From: an uncultured Eubacteriales bacterium
Lineage (GTDB): Bacteria > Bacillota > Clostridia > Christensenellales > CAG-138
Length of the DNA stretch: 64,000 nucleotides
NCBI GenBank assembly: GCA_900545265.1
Contig: UQYI01000009.1
Location: forward strand, 19,789-83,788
Reading direction: 5' to 3'
The notes under the pieces: model-generated
What the model saw: the letters and a program-made list of their open reading frames with translations, nothing else
What the model was told of the DNA's origin: nothing
Databases searched by the model: none
Made by a program: the position numbers and the translations under genes
Shown here: positions 8,510 through 17,249 of the stretch, in pieces
How the letters are laid out: every line of letters starts with the position of its first letter
How positions within the stretch are numbered: the first letter of the stretch is position 1

Positions 8510-9487
8510 TCAGTGCATGCTTTCGGCCATGACCCGCATGGCATTGCCGGAAAAAATTTTCTCTATCTGGCGGGGAGTGAATCCTTCCTTTTCCAGCGCC
8601 CGTTCCAACAGGGAGAGCTGGGCACAGTCCCGGATCTGCTGACGGCCGCTGATCCCGTCAAAATCCGTGCCGATGGCGATCACATCCTCTCCGGCCGTTT
8701 GCAGCATATGCCGGGCATGGCGGGCAATGCCTTCTGCGGTGGAATCGGAATTGTGGATATCCCCGTTGAGGAAGCAGCCGTAAAAGTTCAGTCCCGCAAC
8801 GCCGCCGTTATCCGCCAGCGCCCGGAGCATTTCGTCTGTAAGATTCCGGGGATGGGGAGAAAGAGCCCGGCAGTTGGAATGGGTAGCCATGACCGGTTTT
8901 CTGCACAGGCGCAGCACTTCCCAGAAACCTCCATCATTAAGATGAGAAACATCCACCAGCATACCCAGCTCCTGCATATATACTACCATGTCCCTGCCGA
9001 AGGGCTTCAGTCCCAGAGCCATTTGGGCCGGATCCGGACTGTTGGGGAAACCGAAGCAGTTTTCAAAGTTCCAGGTCAGGCTCAGCGCCCGCACGCCCAT
9101 GGCATAAAAATGCTCCAGATTTTCCCGGCGGCCATACACGGCAGCCCCATCCTCCATGGTAAGCACACCGCTCATAAGGCTGCGGCTACGGTTATGTTCT
9201 ATATCCCGGGTGCAGCGGGCAGGGGCGATAAGGTCCTTATGACGCTCCATATTCCGGTCAAAGATCCCTGCCAGCAGATCTATGTAGGCGGCATAGGTAT
9301 CCAGTTCCATGGCTTTCAAATGGGTCTCCGGAGGCAGGAAAATCGCAAAAAAGTTTACGTCCATCCCGCCCTGACGCATTCTGGCCAAATCTACCTGAAA
9401 GTCCGGGCAGTGCAGCAGATCGGCTTCAGGCCCCTGCTGTTGGGCCGCCCGCAGCAGGGTATCGCAGTGCAAATTGACACTTTTCAC
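8510..9487 (-). CDS. Membrane dipeptidase, peptidase family M19
   Basis: A 325-aa renal-dipeptidase-like zinc enzyme. Visible signatures are the N-terminal HCDT metal motif, GVLTMEDGAA (bridging Glu), GMLVDVSHLND, PVMATHSNCRALSPHPRNL and IAIGTDFDG. It would hydrolyse dipeptides in the cytoplasm; no signal peptide is visible. Translation starts at a GTG (9487) 5 nt after an AGGAGG site. It is a single gene on the minus strand. Confidence 0.93.
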   Translation of the reverse strand: MKSVNLHCDTLLRAAQQQGPEADLLHCPDFQVDLARMRQGGMDVNFFAIFLPPETHLKAMELDTYAAYIDLLAGIFDRNMERHKDLIAPARCTRDIEHNRSRSLMSGVLTMEDGAAVYGRRENLEHFYAMGVRALSLTWNFENCFGFPNSPDPAQMALGLKPFGRDMVVYMQELGMLVDVSHLNDGGFWEVLRLCRKPVMATHSNCRALSPHPRNLTDEMLRALADNGGVAGLNFYGCFLNGDIHNSDSTAEGIARHARHMLQTAGEDVIAIGTDFDGISGRQQIRDCAQLSLLERALEKEGFTPRQIEKIFSGNAMRVMAESMH

Positions 9488-9618
9488 AGTTTCCTCCTGA
9501 TGTGTTTGCTTACTTTGATTATACCATAAAGCCCATTCGCTTTGCAGTGGAAATTGCCGTCCAGCGGCGGATGCACCATTCTTTTAATCTTTTTTATGCA
9601 CGAAATGCATCAATCCCA

Positions 9619-9647
9619 TTGAAAAAAAGCCCAAAATGTGGTATATA
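9619..9647 (+). promoter_or_regulatory. Candidate promoter for the DUF6323/DUF6179 operon
   Basis: TTGAAA (9619-9624), a 17-bp spacer, then TATATA within TATATAGTATAAG. The predicted transcript start near 9655 leaves a leader of about 90 nt that contains a terminator-like hairpin. Confidence 0.55.
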
Positions 9648-9687
9648 GTATAAGGGACGCAAAAAACGCCCGGTAAAAAACATTCGG

Positions 9688-9730
9688 CAGCACCGGTTCC
9701 TCCATAAAGGGGGCGAGGGTGCTGTTTTTT
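9688..9730 (+). terminator. Intrinsic terminator inside a 5' leader, possible attenuator
   Basis: A CAGCACC...GGGTGCTG stem with inner CCTCC/GGGGG pairing is followed by TTTTTT, and ends only 17 nt before the start codon at 9748. A terminator between a promoter and its gene suggests transcription attenuation. Confidence 0.6.
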
Positions 9731-9747
9731 ATTTGGAGAGGTATAAA

Positions 9748-10236
9748 ATGGAATCCGGTTTGGAATTGGCGCTGCTCTTCGGAGCGGACACCTTGAAACA
9801 GGAAGCAGCAGGATACTTGGCCTGCCTGGAAAAAGCGGGCGCAGGGGGCTTGAAGCTGACGGAAGCTCAGGCTCTGGAGCTGGCGCAGACCCATCGGCAG
9901 GCTCTTGCCCAGGCGAGGCGGGTGGCCTTGGGTCCGGAAGCGGTGGAAAAGCTGTTGGAGGTATTTGGGGATTCCCCTTATTTGGAGGAGGAGAACTGCC
10001 TGTATATTCTGGAGGAGCTGACAACCCTGTTTTGCAGATATAAAAGCGATACCTGGGATCAGCTGTCGGATGAAATGCTTCTTGCCTGTATGAAAACGGC
10101 TTTTGATGGCTGCTGCCGCGGCTCCCTGGAATTGCTGGAGAGCCGGGCTTTGCCGCGGCTGGCCCGGCAGGTGAGGGAAAAAGGCCCTTCTGCGGCAGAG
10201 AACTTTTTGGCGGAGGCAGCGGTATGGAAGGATTGA
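9748..10236 (+). CDS. DUF6323-like hypothetical protein
   Basis: A 162-aa soluble helical protein, starting MESGLELALLFGADTLKQEA. The composition and the paired downstream gene match the Clostridial DUF6323/DUF6179 gene pair as I remember it; function unknown. The ATG at 9748 has a GGAGAGG site 7 nt upstream; an in-frame TTG at 9733 lies before that site and is rejected. It overlaps the next gene by 13 nt, so the two are translationally coupled. Confidence 0.65.
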   Translation: MESGLELALLFGADTLKQEAAGYLACLEKAGAGGLKLTEAQALELAQTHRQALAQARRVALGPEAVEKLLEVFGDSPYLEEENCLYILEELTTLFCRYKSDTWDQLSDEMLLACMKTAFDGCCRGSLELLESRALPRLARQVREKGPSAAENFLAEAAVWKD

Positions 10237-11228
10237 CGCGTTTTCCTCCTCTTAGGGAAGAAGAGCGGCGGCCGGAAAACCTCTTTGCCGCGCTGTTCCG
10301 CCGCGGATCAGCGGGAGGATATCTTTCTGACGCAGATTCTGCCGGCCTGCGCAGGGCGCTGCTGCGGCTGGTACAGCAGGGGGCAGATCGCTGGTGCGGC
10401 AGTCCTGCGTCCTCTCTGCCTAAAGAGAAGGCGGAGATCCTGACGGCCTCGGTACTGTATGTGCTGGGCCTTGGGCTGGAAGAATTACCGGAAGAAGCCG
10501 CCCTGCGCTGCCTGAAACAGCTGCCCTTGCCGGAGCTTTATCACCGGGGAATGGACCGGATACGCCGCAAAACGGCGGTTTGCCGCCACCGGGCCCTGTA
10601 TTTGCAGGGGGATCTGTTTCAAACCCCCAACGTGTTTTATAATGATACGCTGGGGCCGGGGCTTCGGGGGTTCTTTAAGCTCTATGCGCCGGAAATAGAT
10701 GCCCTGCACCTGCCCATTACGGCGGATTACACCCCCTGTCTGGGGCGGCCGGAGGATAAGGGTATCGGGTTTATGGAGCGGTATCTGGATCGGCTGGAAC
10801 CGGAAAACCGATTTTTGCGCCGCTTTGCACCGGAACGGGTGGATGCGCTGTTGAAAAGCATCTCTTCGGAGTATGCGCAGATCCCCCTCAATCTTTTTGA
10901 ACCGGTGTTTGCCTGTGCTCTGCTGCTGACCCTTATCGGACGGAAACCCCGGGAACTGTTTTTATTGTCTGAAGAGAGGGAAGTACTGGAAGGGGAAATA
11001 GCCCGCTGCCGGGAAGGAGAACTGGAAAGACTGTTAAGAAGGGCATTGGCAGAGTTGGCAGATATGTGGGCGCTTCCCGGCAGCATGATACGGTATCTGG
11101 AAAGCTGTCTTATTCTTCTGCTGCCCTGGTGGAAGGGGGCGGCAGACCGAGGCACGCTGGACAGGGTGCTCCTTTGCCCCCGGCCTCTGCGGAGCGTGGA
11201 TAGCGCCACAGCCGGTATTGGCGTATAA
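10224..11228 (+). CDS. DUF6179-like hypothetical protein
   Basis: A 334-aa Leu/Arg-rich, mostly helical protein. It contains LYLQGDLFQTPNVFYNDTLG and LRGFFKLYAPEIDALHLPIT, segments I associate with DUF6179, and a late NLFEPVFACALLLTLIGRKP. No catalytic motif is evident and the function is unknown. The start overlaps the preceding gene, with GGAGG 7 nt before the ATG. The constant pairing with DUF6323 suggests a joint role, perhaps linked to the downstream XRE regulator. Confidence 0.65.
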   Translation: MEGLTRFPPLREEERRPENLFAALFRRGSAGGYLSDADSAGLRRALLRLVQQGADRWCGSPASSLPKEKAEILTASVLYVLGLGLEELPEEAALRCLKQLPLPELYHRGMDRIRRKTAVCRHRALYLQGDLFQTPNVFYNDTLGPGLRGFFKLYAPEIDALHLPITADYTPCLGRPEDKGIGFMERYLDRLEPENRFLRRFAPERVDALLKSISSEYAQIPLNLFEPVFACALLLTLIGRKPRELFLLSEEREVLEGEIARCREGELERLLRRALAELADMWALPGSMIRYLESCLILLLPWWKGAADRGTLDRVLLCPRPLRSVDSATAGIGV

Positions 11229-11256
11229 TCAGGAAAAAGAGACAAGGAGAACCTTT

Positions 11257-11841
11257 ATGGATGCAGAAAAGACCGGACGTTTGATCCGCCGGCTTCGGGA
11301 GGAAAAAGGAATGACCCAGGTGCAGCTGGGAGAACGGCTGCACATCAGCCACAAGACCGTCAGCAAATGGGAGACCGGAGGCGGAGCCCCGGATATCAGC
11401 CTGCTGCCCGCTCTGGGAGAGGTGCTGGGGGTAGAAGTCAAAGCCCTGCTGGAGGGGGACATGGGAGAACAACCGGAGGCAAACGGAAATCTGCGGAAGA
11501 TGCGTTTTTATGTCTGCCCCCGGTGCAAACGGCTGCTGCTGAGCGAAGGGCGCGGGGATATAAACTGCTGCGGCCAGAAACTGGAGTCACTTCCCCTGCA
11601 AAAACCGGATGCTGTCCATCAGCTTACCGTATCTCCCTGGGATGGAAACTGGCTGCTGGAAAGCGCTCATCCTATGGAGCGGGCCCATTATATCTCTTTT
11701 GCGGCCTTTCTTACCGAGGACGCTCTAATGCTCAGAAAGCTTTATCCGGAATGGGATATGCAAACCCGGCTGCCCTTTTTTGCCCACAGACTGCTGCTTT
11801 GGTACTGCACGGAGCATGGTCTGTTTTATCGGAACATATAG
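11257..11841 (+). CDS. XRE-family regulator with zinc-ribbon and C-terminal domain
   Basis: A 194-aa protein. The N-terminal XRE helix-turn-helix is clear (MTQVQLGERLHISHKTVSKW). A cysteine cluster CPRCKRLL...CCGQKL follows at about residues 86-107, then a C-terminal domain rich in Trp and aromatics. This architecture is common in Clostridia, where the zinc part is thought to sense or stabilise. The ATG at 11257 follows AAGGAGAACCTTT. It lies 28 nt downstream of the DUF6179-like gene in the same direction and ends at a terminator. Confidence 0.86.
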   Translation: MDAEKTGRLIRRLREEKGMTQVQLGERLHISHKTVSKWETGGGAPDISLLPALGEVLGVEVKALLEGDMGEQPEANGNLRKMRFYVCPRCKRLLLSEGRGDINCCGQKLESLPLQKPDAVHQLTVSPWDGNWLLESAHPMERAHYISFAAFLTEDALMLRKLYPEWDMQTRLPFFAHRLLLWYCTEHGLFYRNI

Positions 11842-11857
11842 GGGAACGTATAAAAGT

Positions 11858-11897
11858 ATGCCCGGAGAGCCGATGGACTCTTCGGGCATTACTTTTT
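11858..11897 (+). terminator. Intrinsic terminator after the XRE gene
   Basis: ATGCCCGGAGAG pairs with CTCTTCGGGCAT across an 8-nt loop and is followed by TACTTTTT. Confidence 0.8.
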
Positions 11898-11993
11898 GGC
11901 GCAAATGCAAACAAATTCGATGCGGAAGCAGTTTCAATTTTCTTTCAAGGAAGGGCGGATATACTGGCGGCAGCAACATGAAGGAGGTTCCCT

Positions 11994-13658
11994 ATGGAAA
12001 ACAGAACAGATCCCATTACCGCTCAGCAAAAACGTTTTCGCCGCCGCCGTTTGAAGAAAGGCTGTACGGCCGGCCTGTTGGCACTGCTCCTGCTGGGAGG
12101 AGCCATTGGCGGGTATTTTTACATAAAGGAAAAGAACGGACAGGAAACCGGCTCCGGCAGCACCGTTGCTTACCGGGTGCAGCAGGTGACCCGGGGCTCT
12201 GTGCAGACCAGTCTTTCTGCTTCCGGTACCCTCAGTGCAATAGATACCCAAACTCTGACCGCCGCTTATGGAGCCACCGTTACAGAGGTGCTGGCGGCTG
12301 CCGGGGATACGGTAGAAACAGGACAGCTGCTGGTGGCTCTGGAGCCGGAGGAAGAAGGGGAACTGGTGACTCTTCTGGAGGAAAACAAACAGTCCCTGGC
12401 CAAGACCCAGCGGCTCAGCAATCAGCTGTATCTGCGCAACGGTGCTTCCGGAACGGTGAAGGATCTGAAGTTGGAAGCGGGCAGCGATGCCGCCGCCGTA
12501 ATGGAGCAGTACGGGTATGTGTGTTTGCTTTCTACCGATGATCTCATGCAGCTGGATGTGCAGGCGGAGGCTCTTTCCCTGTATGATACGGTGCGTGTGG
12601 AAACAGAAGCCGGCACGGTGCAGGGAGTTGTGCGGCAGGTATGCAACGGCACAGCCAATATCCTCATAGACGATATATCCCTGCCCGTAGGGGCACAGGC
12701 CCAGGTGTATGACGGGCAGGGCACACTTGTGGGTGCTGGCACTCTGGCGCTGGTGAATTACCAGCAGGTTACGGCAGTGGACGGAGTGGTGGCTTCGCTG
12801 TCCGTCCGTGACGGCTCCTCCGTGGGCCGAAACAGTATAATAGCTACTTTTACAGACTATCCCACTTCCAGTGCCTATGCCCAGCTGCTGGAGGAGCGGC
12901 AGGAGCTGCTGGAGGAATATGAAGAAGCTTTCTCCATCCGGGCGGAGGCAGCCGGACGGGTGCTGGAGCTTTCCGCAGAGCCGGGAGACACGCTGGGCAC
13001 CCTTATGACCGATGGGGGCTATACGGTCAGCCTGTCGCTGGATGAGGAGGATATCCTGAGTGTTACCCCGGGCATGGAGGTTTCCATAGAACCGGATGCA
13101 GTGGAGGGCAGCTATACGGGTTCCATAAAAACGCTGTCTTATGTGAACACCGGCAGCGGCAGCGCCCGATATAAAGCGGTGGTGGAAGTACCCGCCATAG
13201 AAGGCGTTCTTCCCGGGATGAGTGTGGAGTGTACGGTGGTCATCTCCGACAGTGGGGAAGGGCTGCTGGTTCCGGTGGAGGCCATCCAGCGGATCAACGG
13301 CAAGGACGGCGTGTATCTGGCTCCGGAAGGCAGCGCCTTTGGCAGCAGCTTTGGTGCGGAGGAACTGGATCTTTCTGCTCTAGAGTGGGTGGAGGTGCAG
13401 ATCGCCGCTTCTGACGACAGTCAGGTGCTGGTAACCGGAGAACTGGAGGAAGGGCAGAAGATCCTTACCAAACAGGTGACAACCTCCAGCACCTATACGC
13501 CCAGCGAGACACAGGATCTGTTCAACAGCTTCCAGATGCCCGGAGGCGGTGGAAGCATGCCGGACATGGGCGGCTTTGGCGGGAACATGCCTGGCAGCTT
13601 TGGTGGATCCGGAGACAGCGGCTTCGACAAGAGCCAGAGGAGGAACAAAAATGATTGA
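11994..13658 (+). CDS. MacA/YknX-like periplasmic adaptor (HlyD family)
   Basis: A 554-aa membrane-fusion-type protein. The N terminus is basic with one membrane helix (about residues 24-45, GLLALLLLGGAIGGYFY). A lipoyl/barrel-sandwich segment begins near VQQVTRGSVQTSLSASGTLS and GDTVETGQLLVALEPEEEGE, and a second half-motif at about residue 315 completes it. The C terminus is Gly/Met-rich and low complexity. Such adaptors work with a MacB-like FtsX permease and its ATPase to export peptides or toxic compounds. It overlaps the ATPase gene by 8 nt. The AAGGAGG site is 6 nt before the ATG. Confidence 0.85.
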   Translation: MENRTDPITAQQKRFRRRRLKKGCTAGLLALLLLGGAIGGYFYIKEKNGQETGSGSTVAYRVQQVTRGSVQTSLSASGTLSAIDTQTLTAAYGATVTEVLAAAGDTVETGQLLVALEPEEEGELVTLLEENKQSLAKTQRLSNQLYLRNGASGTVKDLKLEAGSDAAAVMEQYGYVCLLSTDDLMQLDVQAEALSLYDTVRVETEAGTVQGVVRQVCNGTANILIDDISLPVGAQAQVYDGQGTLVGAGTLALVNYQQVTAVDGVVASLSVRDGSSVGRNSIIATFTDYPTSSAYAQLLEERQELLEEYEEAFSIRAEAAGRVLELSAEPGDTLGTLMTDGGYTVSLSLDEEDILSVTPGMEVSIEPDAVEGSYTGSIKTLSYVNTGSGSARYKAVVEVPAIEGVLPGMSVECTVVISDSGEGLLVPVEAIQRINGKDGVYLAPEGSAFGSSFGAEELDLSALEWVEVQIAASDDSQVLVTGELEEGQKILTKQVTTSSTYTPSETQDLFNSFQMPGGGGSMPDMGGFGGNMPGSFGGSGDSGFDKSQRRNKND

Positions 13659-14178
13659 TCTTAGCCATATATGCAAGACCTATGTCATGGGGGAGGAAAC
13701 GATCAAAGCCATGGACGATGTGAGTCTGCATATCTACCCGCAGGAATATGTTTCCGTAGTGGGGCCCTCCGGCAGCGGAAAAAGCACGCTGATGCATATC
13801 CTGGGCTGCCTGGACAGGGCAGATGCAGGGCGGTATCTGCTGGAGGGGCAGGATGTGACCCTGTGTTCTCCCGGAGAGCTGAGCCGCATCCGCAGCAGGC
13901 GCCCCAGTTCCCCGGCCATATATACGGCCAGCAGGGTCAGCCGTGCGCTGGAAAAGGTGGGTCTGGGCAGTCGCATGGGGCACCGGCCGGATCAGCTTTC
14001 CGGGGGACAGCAGCAGCGGGCGGCCATTGCCAGAGCACTGGTCACGGAACCGGCGCTGATCCTGGCAGATGAACCTACGGGAAATCTGGATTCCCACTCC
14101 GGTGAAGAGATCATGCACATTCTGGATGAACTGCATGACCGGAGGCATACGTTGGTGGTCATTACGCATTCCGGGTAG
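13651..14178 (+). pseudogene. MacB/YknY-like ABC ATPase, damaged
   Basis: The frame starts at the ATG after AGGAGGAACAAAA and has Walker A (VGPSGSGKSTLMHILGCLDR), the signature LSGGQQQRAAIARAL and Walker B LILADEPTGNLDS. It is only 175 aa against about 225-235 for the family. Two lesions are visible. After IRSRR the segment that should hold the Q-loop (the usual GFVFQ-F-LLP region and following helices) is missing, leaving PSSPAIYTASRVSRALEKVG. At the end, VVITHSG is followed by TAG, and the expected tail continues in frame as VAARAGRRLRVQDGRVYGG (14179 onward). A stop plus loss of the Q-loop should abolish normal ATPase-transport coupling. Confidence 0.8.
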
Positions 14179-14249
14179 GTGGCGGCCCGGGCCGGCCGGC
14201 GGCTGCGGGTGCAGGATGGCCGTGTCTATGGCGGGCAGGAGAGATGCAT

Positions 14250-15407
14250 ATGCTGAATGCCGTAAAAATGGCCCTGCGGGGCATACGCTTTAATAAAATG
14301 CGTTCCTTTTTGACCATGCTGGGGATCATTATCGGCGTGGTGGCAGTGGTCATGCTTATGTCTATTGGCGCAGGCGCCGGAAAGACCATAACCGGCAGCA
14401 TTTATTCTCTGGGAGCCGGGCTTATCAGCGCGCAGATCACCGATGAGGAGGTATCCGTTACGGCAGAGGAACTGAAAAGCTATCTGCCGGGATCTCTTAT
14501 TAAAGGCGTGGCGCCGGTGCTTTCCACCAATGCCGTTATAAAAGAGGGGACCAGCCGCAGCACCAGAAGCATTTTGGGTGTTACGGCAGAGTATGGGGAT
14601 ATTTACGGCGCAGAGATACAAAGCGGACGCTTTTTTATGGAGGCAGATATTACCTTTGGCACCCATGTATGCGTTATCGGTACAGAGGTGGCGGGGGATC
14701 TGTTTGAAAGCTATGATGTTTTGGGAAAAACGGTGACTATAGACGATACATCGTTTACCATGATAGGCCTGCTGGAGGAAAGCGGCACGACTTTGGGCGG
14801 CTCCGGAGATGCGGTGATCCTACTGCCTTTGACAACGGCTCAGCGGCTTACAGGAGAAAAGGAGATCAGTCAGTTTTACATCTCCGTTCTGGATACGGAT
14901 ATGACGGAGACGGTCAAAACCACGGCGGAACTGGCTTTGTATGCTCTGACCCGGGATGAGGATGCTTACAGCGTGTACAGCCAGAGTGATATCCTGGATG
15001 CCATGGATGAGGTCAATGACACCCTGGCCTGGATGCTGGGAGGTATCGGCGCCATTTCCCTGCTGGTGGGAGGCATAGGGGTCATGAATATCATGCTGGT
15101 CACCGTAACGGAGCGTACCCGGGAGATCGGTATTCGCAAGGCCGTAGGGGCCGGGAGAGGGGTGATCCTGCTGCAGTTTCTTACGGAAGCCTGTGTACTC
15201 TCTTTGCTGGGCGGAGTATTGGGTATAGGACTGTCCTGCCTGGGAATGGAGCTTTATGGAAGTTTGACGGGTCAGAGTGCTTCCATATCCTGGGAATATG
15301 CGTTGATGGCGCTGCTGGTATGTATGGGGCTGGGGGTGCTCTTCGGGGCCTATCCTGCCAATAAGGCCGCTAAACTCCAGCCCATAGAAGCCCTGCTCTA
15401 CGTTTGA
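14250..15407 (+). CDS. MacB/YknZ-like FtsX-family ABC permease
   Basis: A 385-aa protein with the MacB layout: an N-terminal membrane helix (FLTMLGIIIGVVAVVMLMSI), a large extracytoplasmic domain, then three C-terminal helices. The FtsX signature region GGIGVMNIMLVTVTERTREI with GIRKAVGA is intact. It is the partner of the upstream adaptor and ATPase. I chose the ATG at 14250, which has AGGAG about 9 nt upstream; the ATG at 14244 is too close to the same site. The frame itself looks intact even though its ATPase gene does not. Confidence 0.87.
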   Translation: MLNAVKMALRGIRFNKMRSFLTMLGIIIGVVAVVMLMSIGAGAGKTITGSIYSLGAGLISAQITDEEVSVTAEELKSYLPGSLIKGVAPVLSTNAVIKEGTSRSTRSILGVTAEYGDIYGAEIQSGRFFMEADITFGTHVCVIGTEVAGDLFESYDVLGKTVTIDDTSFTMIGLLEESGTTLGGSGDAVILLPLTTAQRLTGEKEISQFYISVLDTDMTETVKTTAELALYALTRDEDAYSVYSQSDILDAMDEVNDTLAWMLGGIGAISLLVGGIGVMNIMLVTVTERTREIGIRKAVGAGRGVILLQFLTEACVLSLLGGVLGIGLSCLGMELYGSLTGQSASISWEYALMALLVCMGLGVLFGAYPANKAAKLQPIEALLYV

Positions 15408-15450
15408 AACGGGTGCAGGCGGGAAAGAGAGTCTGTTTGTACACGCAACC

Positions 15451-15539
15451 CGGGGGCGCACGTTCCGGCGGCTTTGCCGCCGGAACTCTGCGGGGCAAAT
15501 GCCCCGCAGGCGTGCCGTAAGGCACGCAGTGCGCCCCCG
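15451..15539. repeat. Cloverleaf-forming palindromic element
   Basis: An outer 11-bp perfect stem (CGGGGGCGCAC at 15451-15461 with GTGCGCCCCCG at 15529-15539) encloses three consecutive perfect hairpins: 15463-15485 (TTCCGGCGGC/GCCGCCGGAA, loop TTT), 15488-15509 (CTGCGGGGC/GCCCCGCAG) and 15510-15527 (GCGTGCC/GGCACGC, loop GTAA). There is no T-run, so it is not a simple terminator. It lies in the gap 15408-15725, which otherwise shows no gene. Confidence 0.85.
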
Positions 15540-15725
15540 CCCTGCGCTTCCCGGTGACTTTCGTTCCTGTGTAAGCCTATACTTCCGGGCCAACCTTATC
15601 CATTTGTTCAGGTAAAAAGCATAACGGAACGGGTCATCCAAAGATGCGGCAGACTGCTATGGCATGGAAGCCTGAACGAAAAACACGATAACAAGAGAAC
15701 GACAGGCAAACTACGGCCCGGCAAT

Positions 15726-15770
15726 AAAAAAGGGGCTGTGAAAGAACGGATCATATTCCTTCACAGCCTC
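15726..15770 (-). terminator. Terminator of the prfB/zinc-ribbon transcript
   Basis: On the minus strand GAGGCTGTGAA pairs with TTTCACAGCCCC and is followed by TTTTTT. Confidence 0.8.
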
Positions 15771-15790
15771 GTTGCTTTGCAGACAAAAAG

Positions 15791-16027
15791 TTATTGCAGG
15801 GGTTTGCCGCAATGGGGGCATTTGCCGTTGCCCTTGCCCCGAATCTCCATGGCTTTGCCGCAGTGGGGGCATTTGTAGAAGAAAACCGTCTGGACAGAGC
15901 CAGCCAGCAGCACCAGCAGGGCCACCACGCCTATCCAGCGCTTCTGGGTCATAAGGGCGGCAACGGCCAACAGGGCCGTTACCACTATGTCTGCCCAATA
16001 CAGGGCTTTGCTCAGCTTATAAGACAT
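15791..16027 (-). CDS. Small membrane protein with C-terminal zinc ribbon
   Basis: A 78-aa protein starting MSYKLSKALYWADIVVTALL. Two hydrophobic segments (about residues 11-28 and 34-50) are followed by two CPHCGK knuckles separated by a Gly/Lys linker, a typical small zinc-ribbon membrane protein. Function unknown. It starts 10 nt after the prfB stop and probably shares that transcript; GAGAGGCGGTCT precedes the ATG. Confidence 0.75.
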   Translation of the reverse strand: MSYKLSKALYWADIVVTALLAVAALMTQKRWIGVVALLVLLAGSVQTVFFYKCPHCGKAMEIRGKGNGKCPHCGKPLQ

Positions 16028-16037
16028 AGACCGCCTC

Positions 16038-17138
16038 TCAGGACTGCACCAAATATTCGCTGATAAAGGGATCCAGATCTCCATCCATAACGGCCTGAAT
16101 GTTGCCTGTTTCCACACCGGTGCGGTGATCCTTTACCAAGGTGTAGGGCTGGAAAACGTAGGAGCGGATCTGGCTGCCCCATTCGATCTTCTTCATTACG
16201 CCCTTGATGGCAGCCATCTGTTCCTCCCGCTCCCGCTCCTGAAGCTCCAGCAGTCGGCCTTTCAGGATACGCATGGCCATCTCTTTGTTTTGCAGCTGGC
16301 TGCGCTCATTCTGACACTGCACCACGATACCTGTGGGCAGGTGAGTAATGCGGATGGCGGAGGAGACCTTGTTTACGTTCTGTCCGCCGGCGCCGCCGCT
16401 GCGATAGGTATCTACCCGGATATCGTCCGGCTCGATCTTGATATCATTGCTGTCATCGTCAAAGATGGGGGTCACGTCCAGTGAGGAGAAGGAGGTCTGC
16501 CGCCGGGCATTGGCATCAAAGGGAGAGATCCGCACCAGCCGGTGAACGCCCTTTTCCGCCTTGAGATAGCCGTAGGCGTTTTCGCCTTCCACCTCAAAGG
16601 TGACGCTTTTGATGCCGGCATTTTCACCGGGAAGCAGATCCAGCTCTTTTACAGACCAGCCCCGGCGGTCACAGTACCGGGAGTACATGCGGTAAAGAAT
16701 ATCCGTCCAGTCCTGGGCTTCGGTGCCGCCTGCCCCTGCATGCAGGGAAAGAACGGCGTTGCAGCTGTCATAGGGCCCTTTAAGAAGCATTTCCAGCCGC
16801 AGAGCCTCCACCTTTTTTTGCAGGTCTGCAAGTTCAGACTTGATTTCTGCCGTAAGGCTTTCGTCCTCTTCTTCTTCGGCCATTTCGATCAGGGTCTGGA
16901 TATCATCCCGCTGGGCGTTGAGCCGCCGCAGCCGTTCCAGCTTGTCCTTGAGAATCTTCACCCGCTGGGTGATCTTGTTGGCATTGTCTATATCATTCCA
17001 GAAGTCTGCGGCAGACATCTGGTCTTCCAGCTCTTTCAGATCCGTCTGCAGCTCCTGGGGCTTCATCTGGGCATTGGCCTTGCTCAGGGTCTCACTGAGC
17101 TCCCCCAGCTCCATCTTGTATGTATCCAATACTATCAT
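16038..17138 (-). CDS. prfB: Peptide chain release factor 2
   Basis: A 366-aa class I release factor. It shows the RF2 stop-codon recognition tripeptide SPF in ISPFDANARRQTSF and the catalytic GGQ in SGGAGGQNVNKVSSA, so it should read UGA and UAA. The N-terminal coiled region is complete and in one frame from the ATG at 17138. I see no internal UGA, so the autoregulatory +1 frameshift found in many bacterial prfB genes appears absent here. ACGGAG lies 7 nt before the start. It follows secA on the minus strand. Confidence 0.96.
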   Translation of the reverse strand: MIVLDTYKMELGELSETLSKANAQMKPQELQTDLKELEDQMSAADFWNDIDNANKITQRVKILKDKLERLRRLNAQRDDIQTLIEMAEEEEDESLTAEIKSELADLQKKVEALRLEMLLKGPYDSCNAVLSLHAGAGGTEAQDWTDILYRMYSRYCDRRGWSVKELDLLPGENAGIKSVTFEVEGENAYGYLKAEKGVHRLVRISPFDANARRQTSFSSLDVTPIFDDDSNDIKIEPDDIRVDTYRSGGAGGQNVNKVSSAIRITHLPTGIVVQCQNERSQLQNKEMAMRILKGRLLELQEREREEQMAAIKGVMKKIEWGSQIRSYVFQPYTLVKDHRTGVETGNIQAVMDGDLDPFISEYLVQS

Positions 17139-17249
17139 AGTAAAACTCCGTTCTGATTTTTAGTTGGGGAAAGGGAAACCGTTGCGCTGCCCCGGTCAGA
17201 AGGGACAGGCCCGCACCATGGTCAGCCAGTAATCGTTCATACTTCGGCC

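Noticed and set aside
8468..9529. 353-codon open frame opposite the M19 dipeptidase gene
   Set aside because: A shadow of the dipeptidase; no ribosome site and non-protein-like composition.
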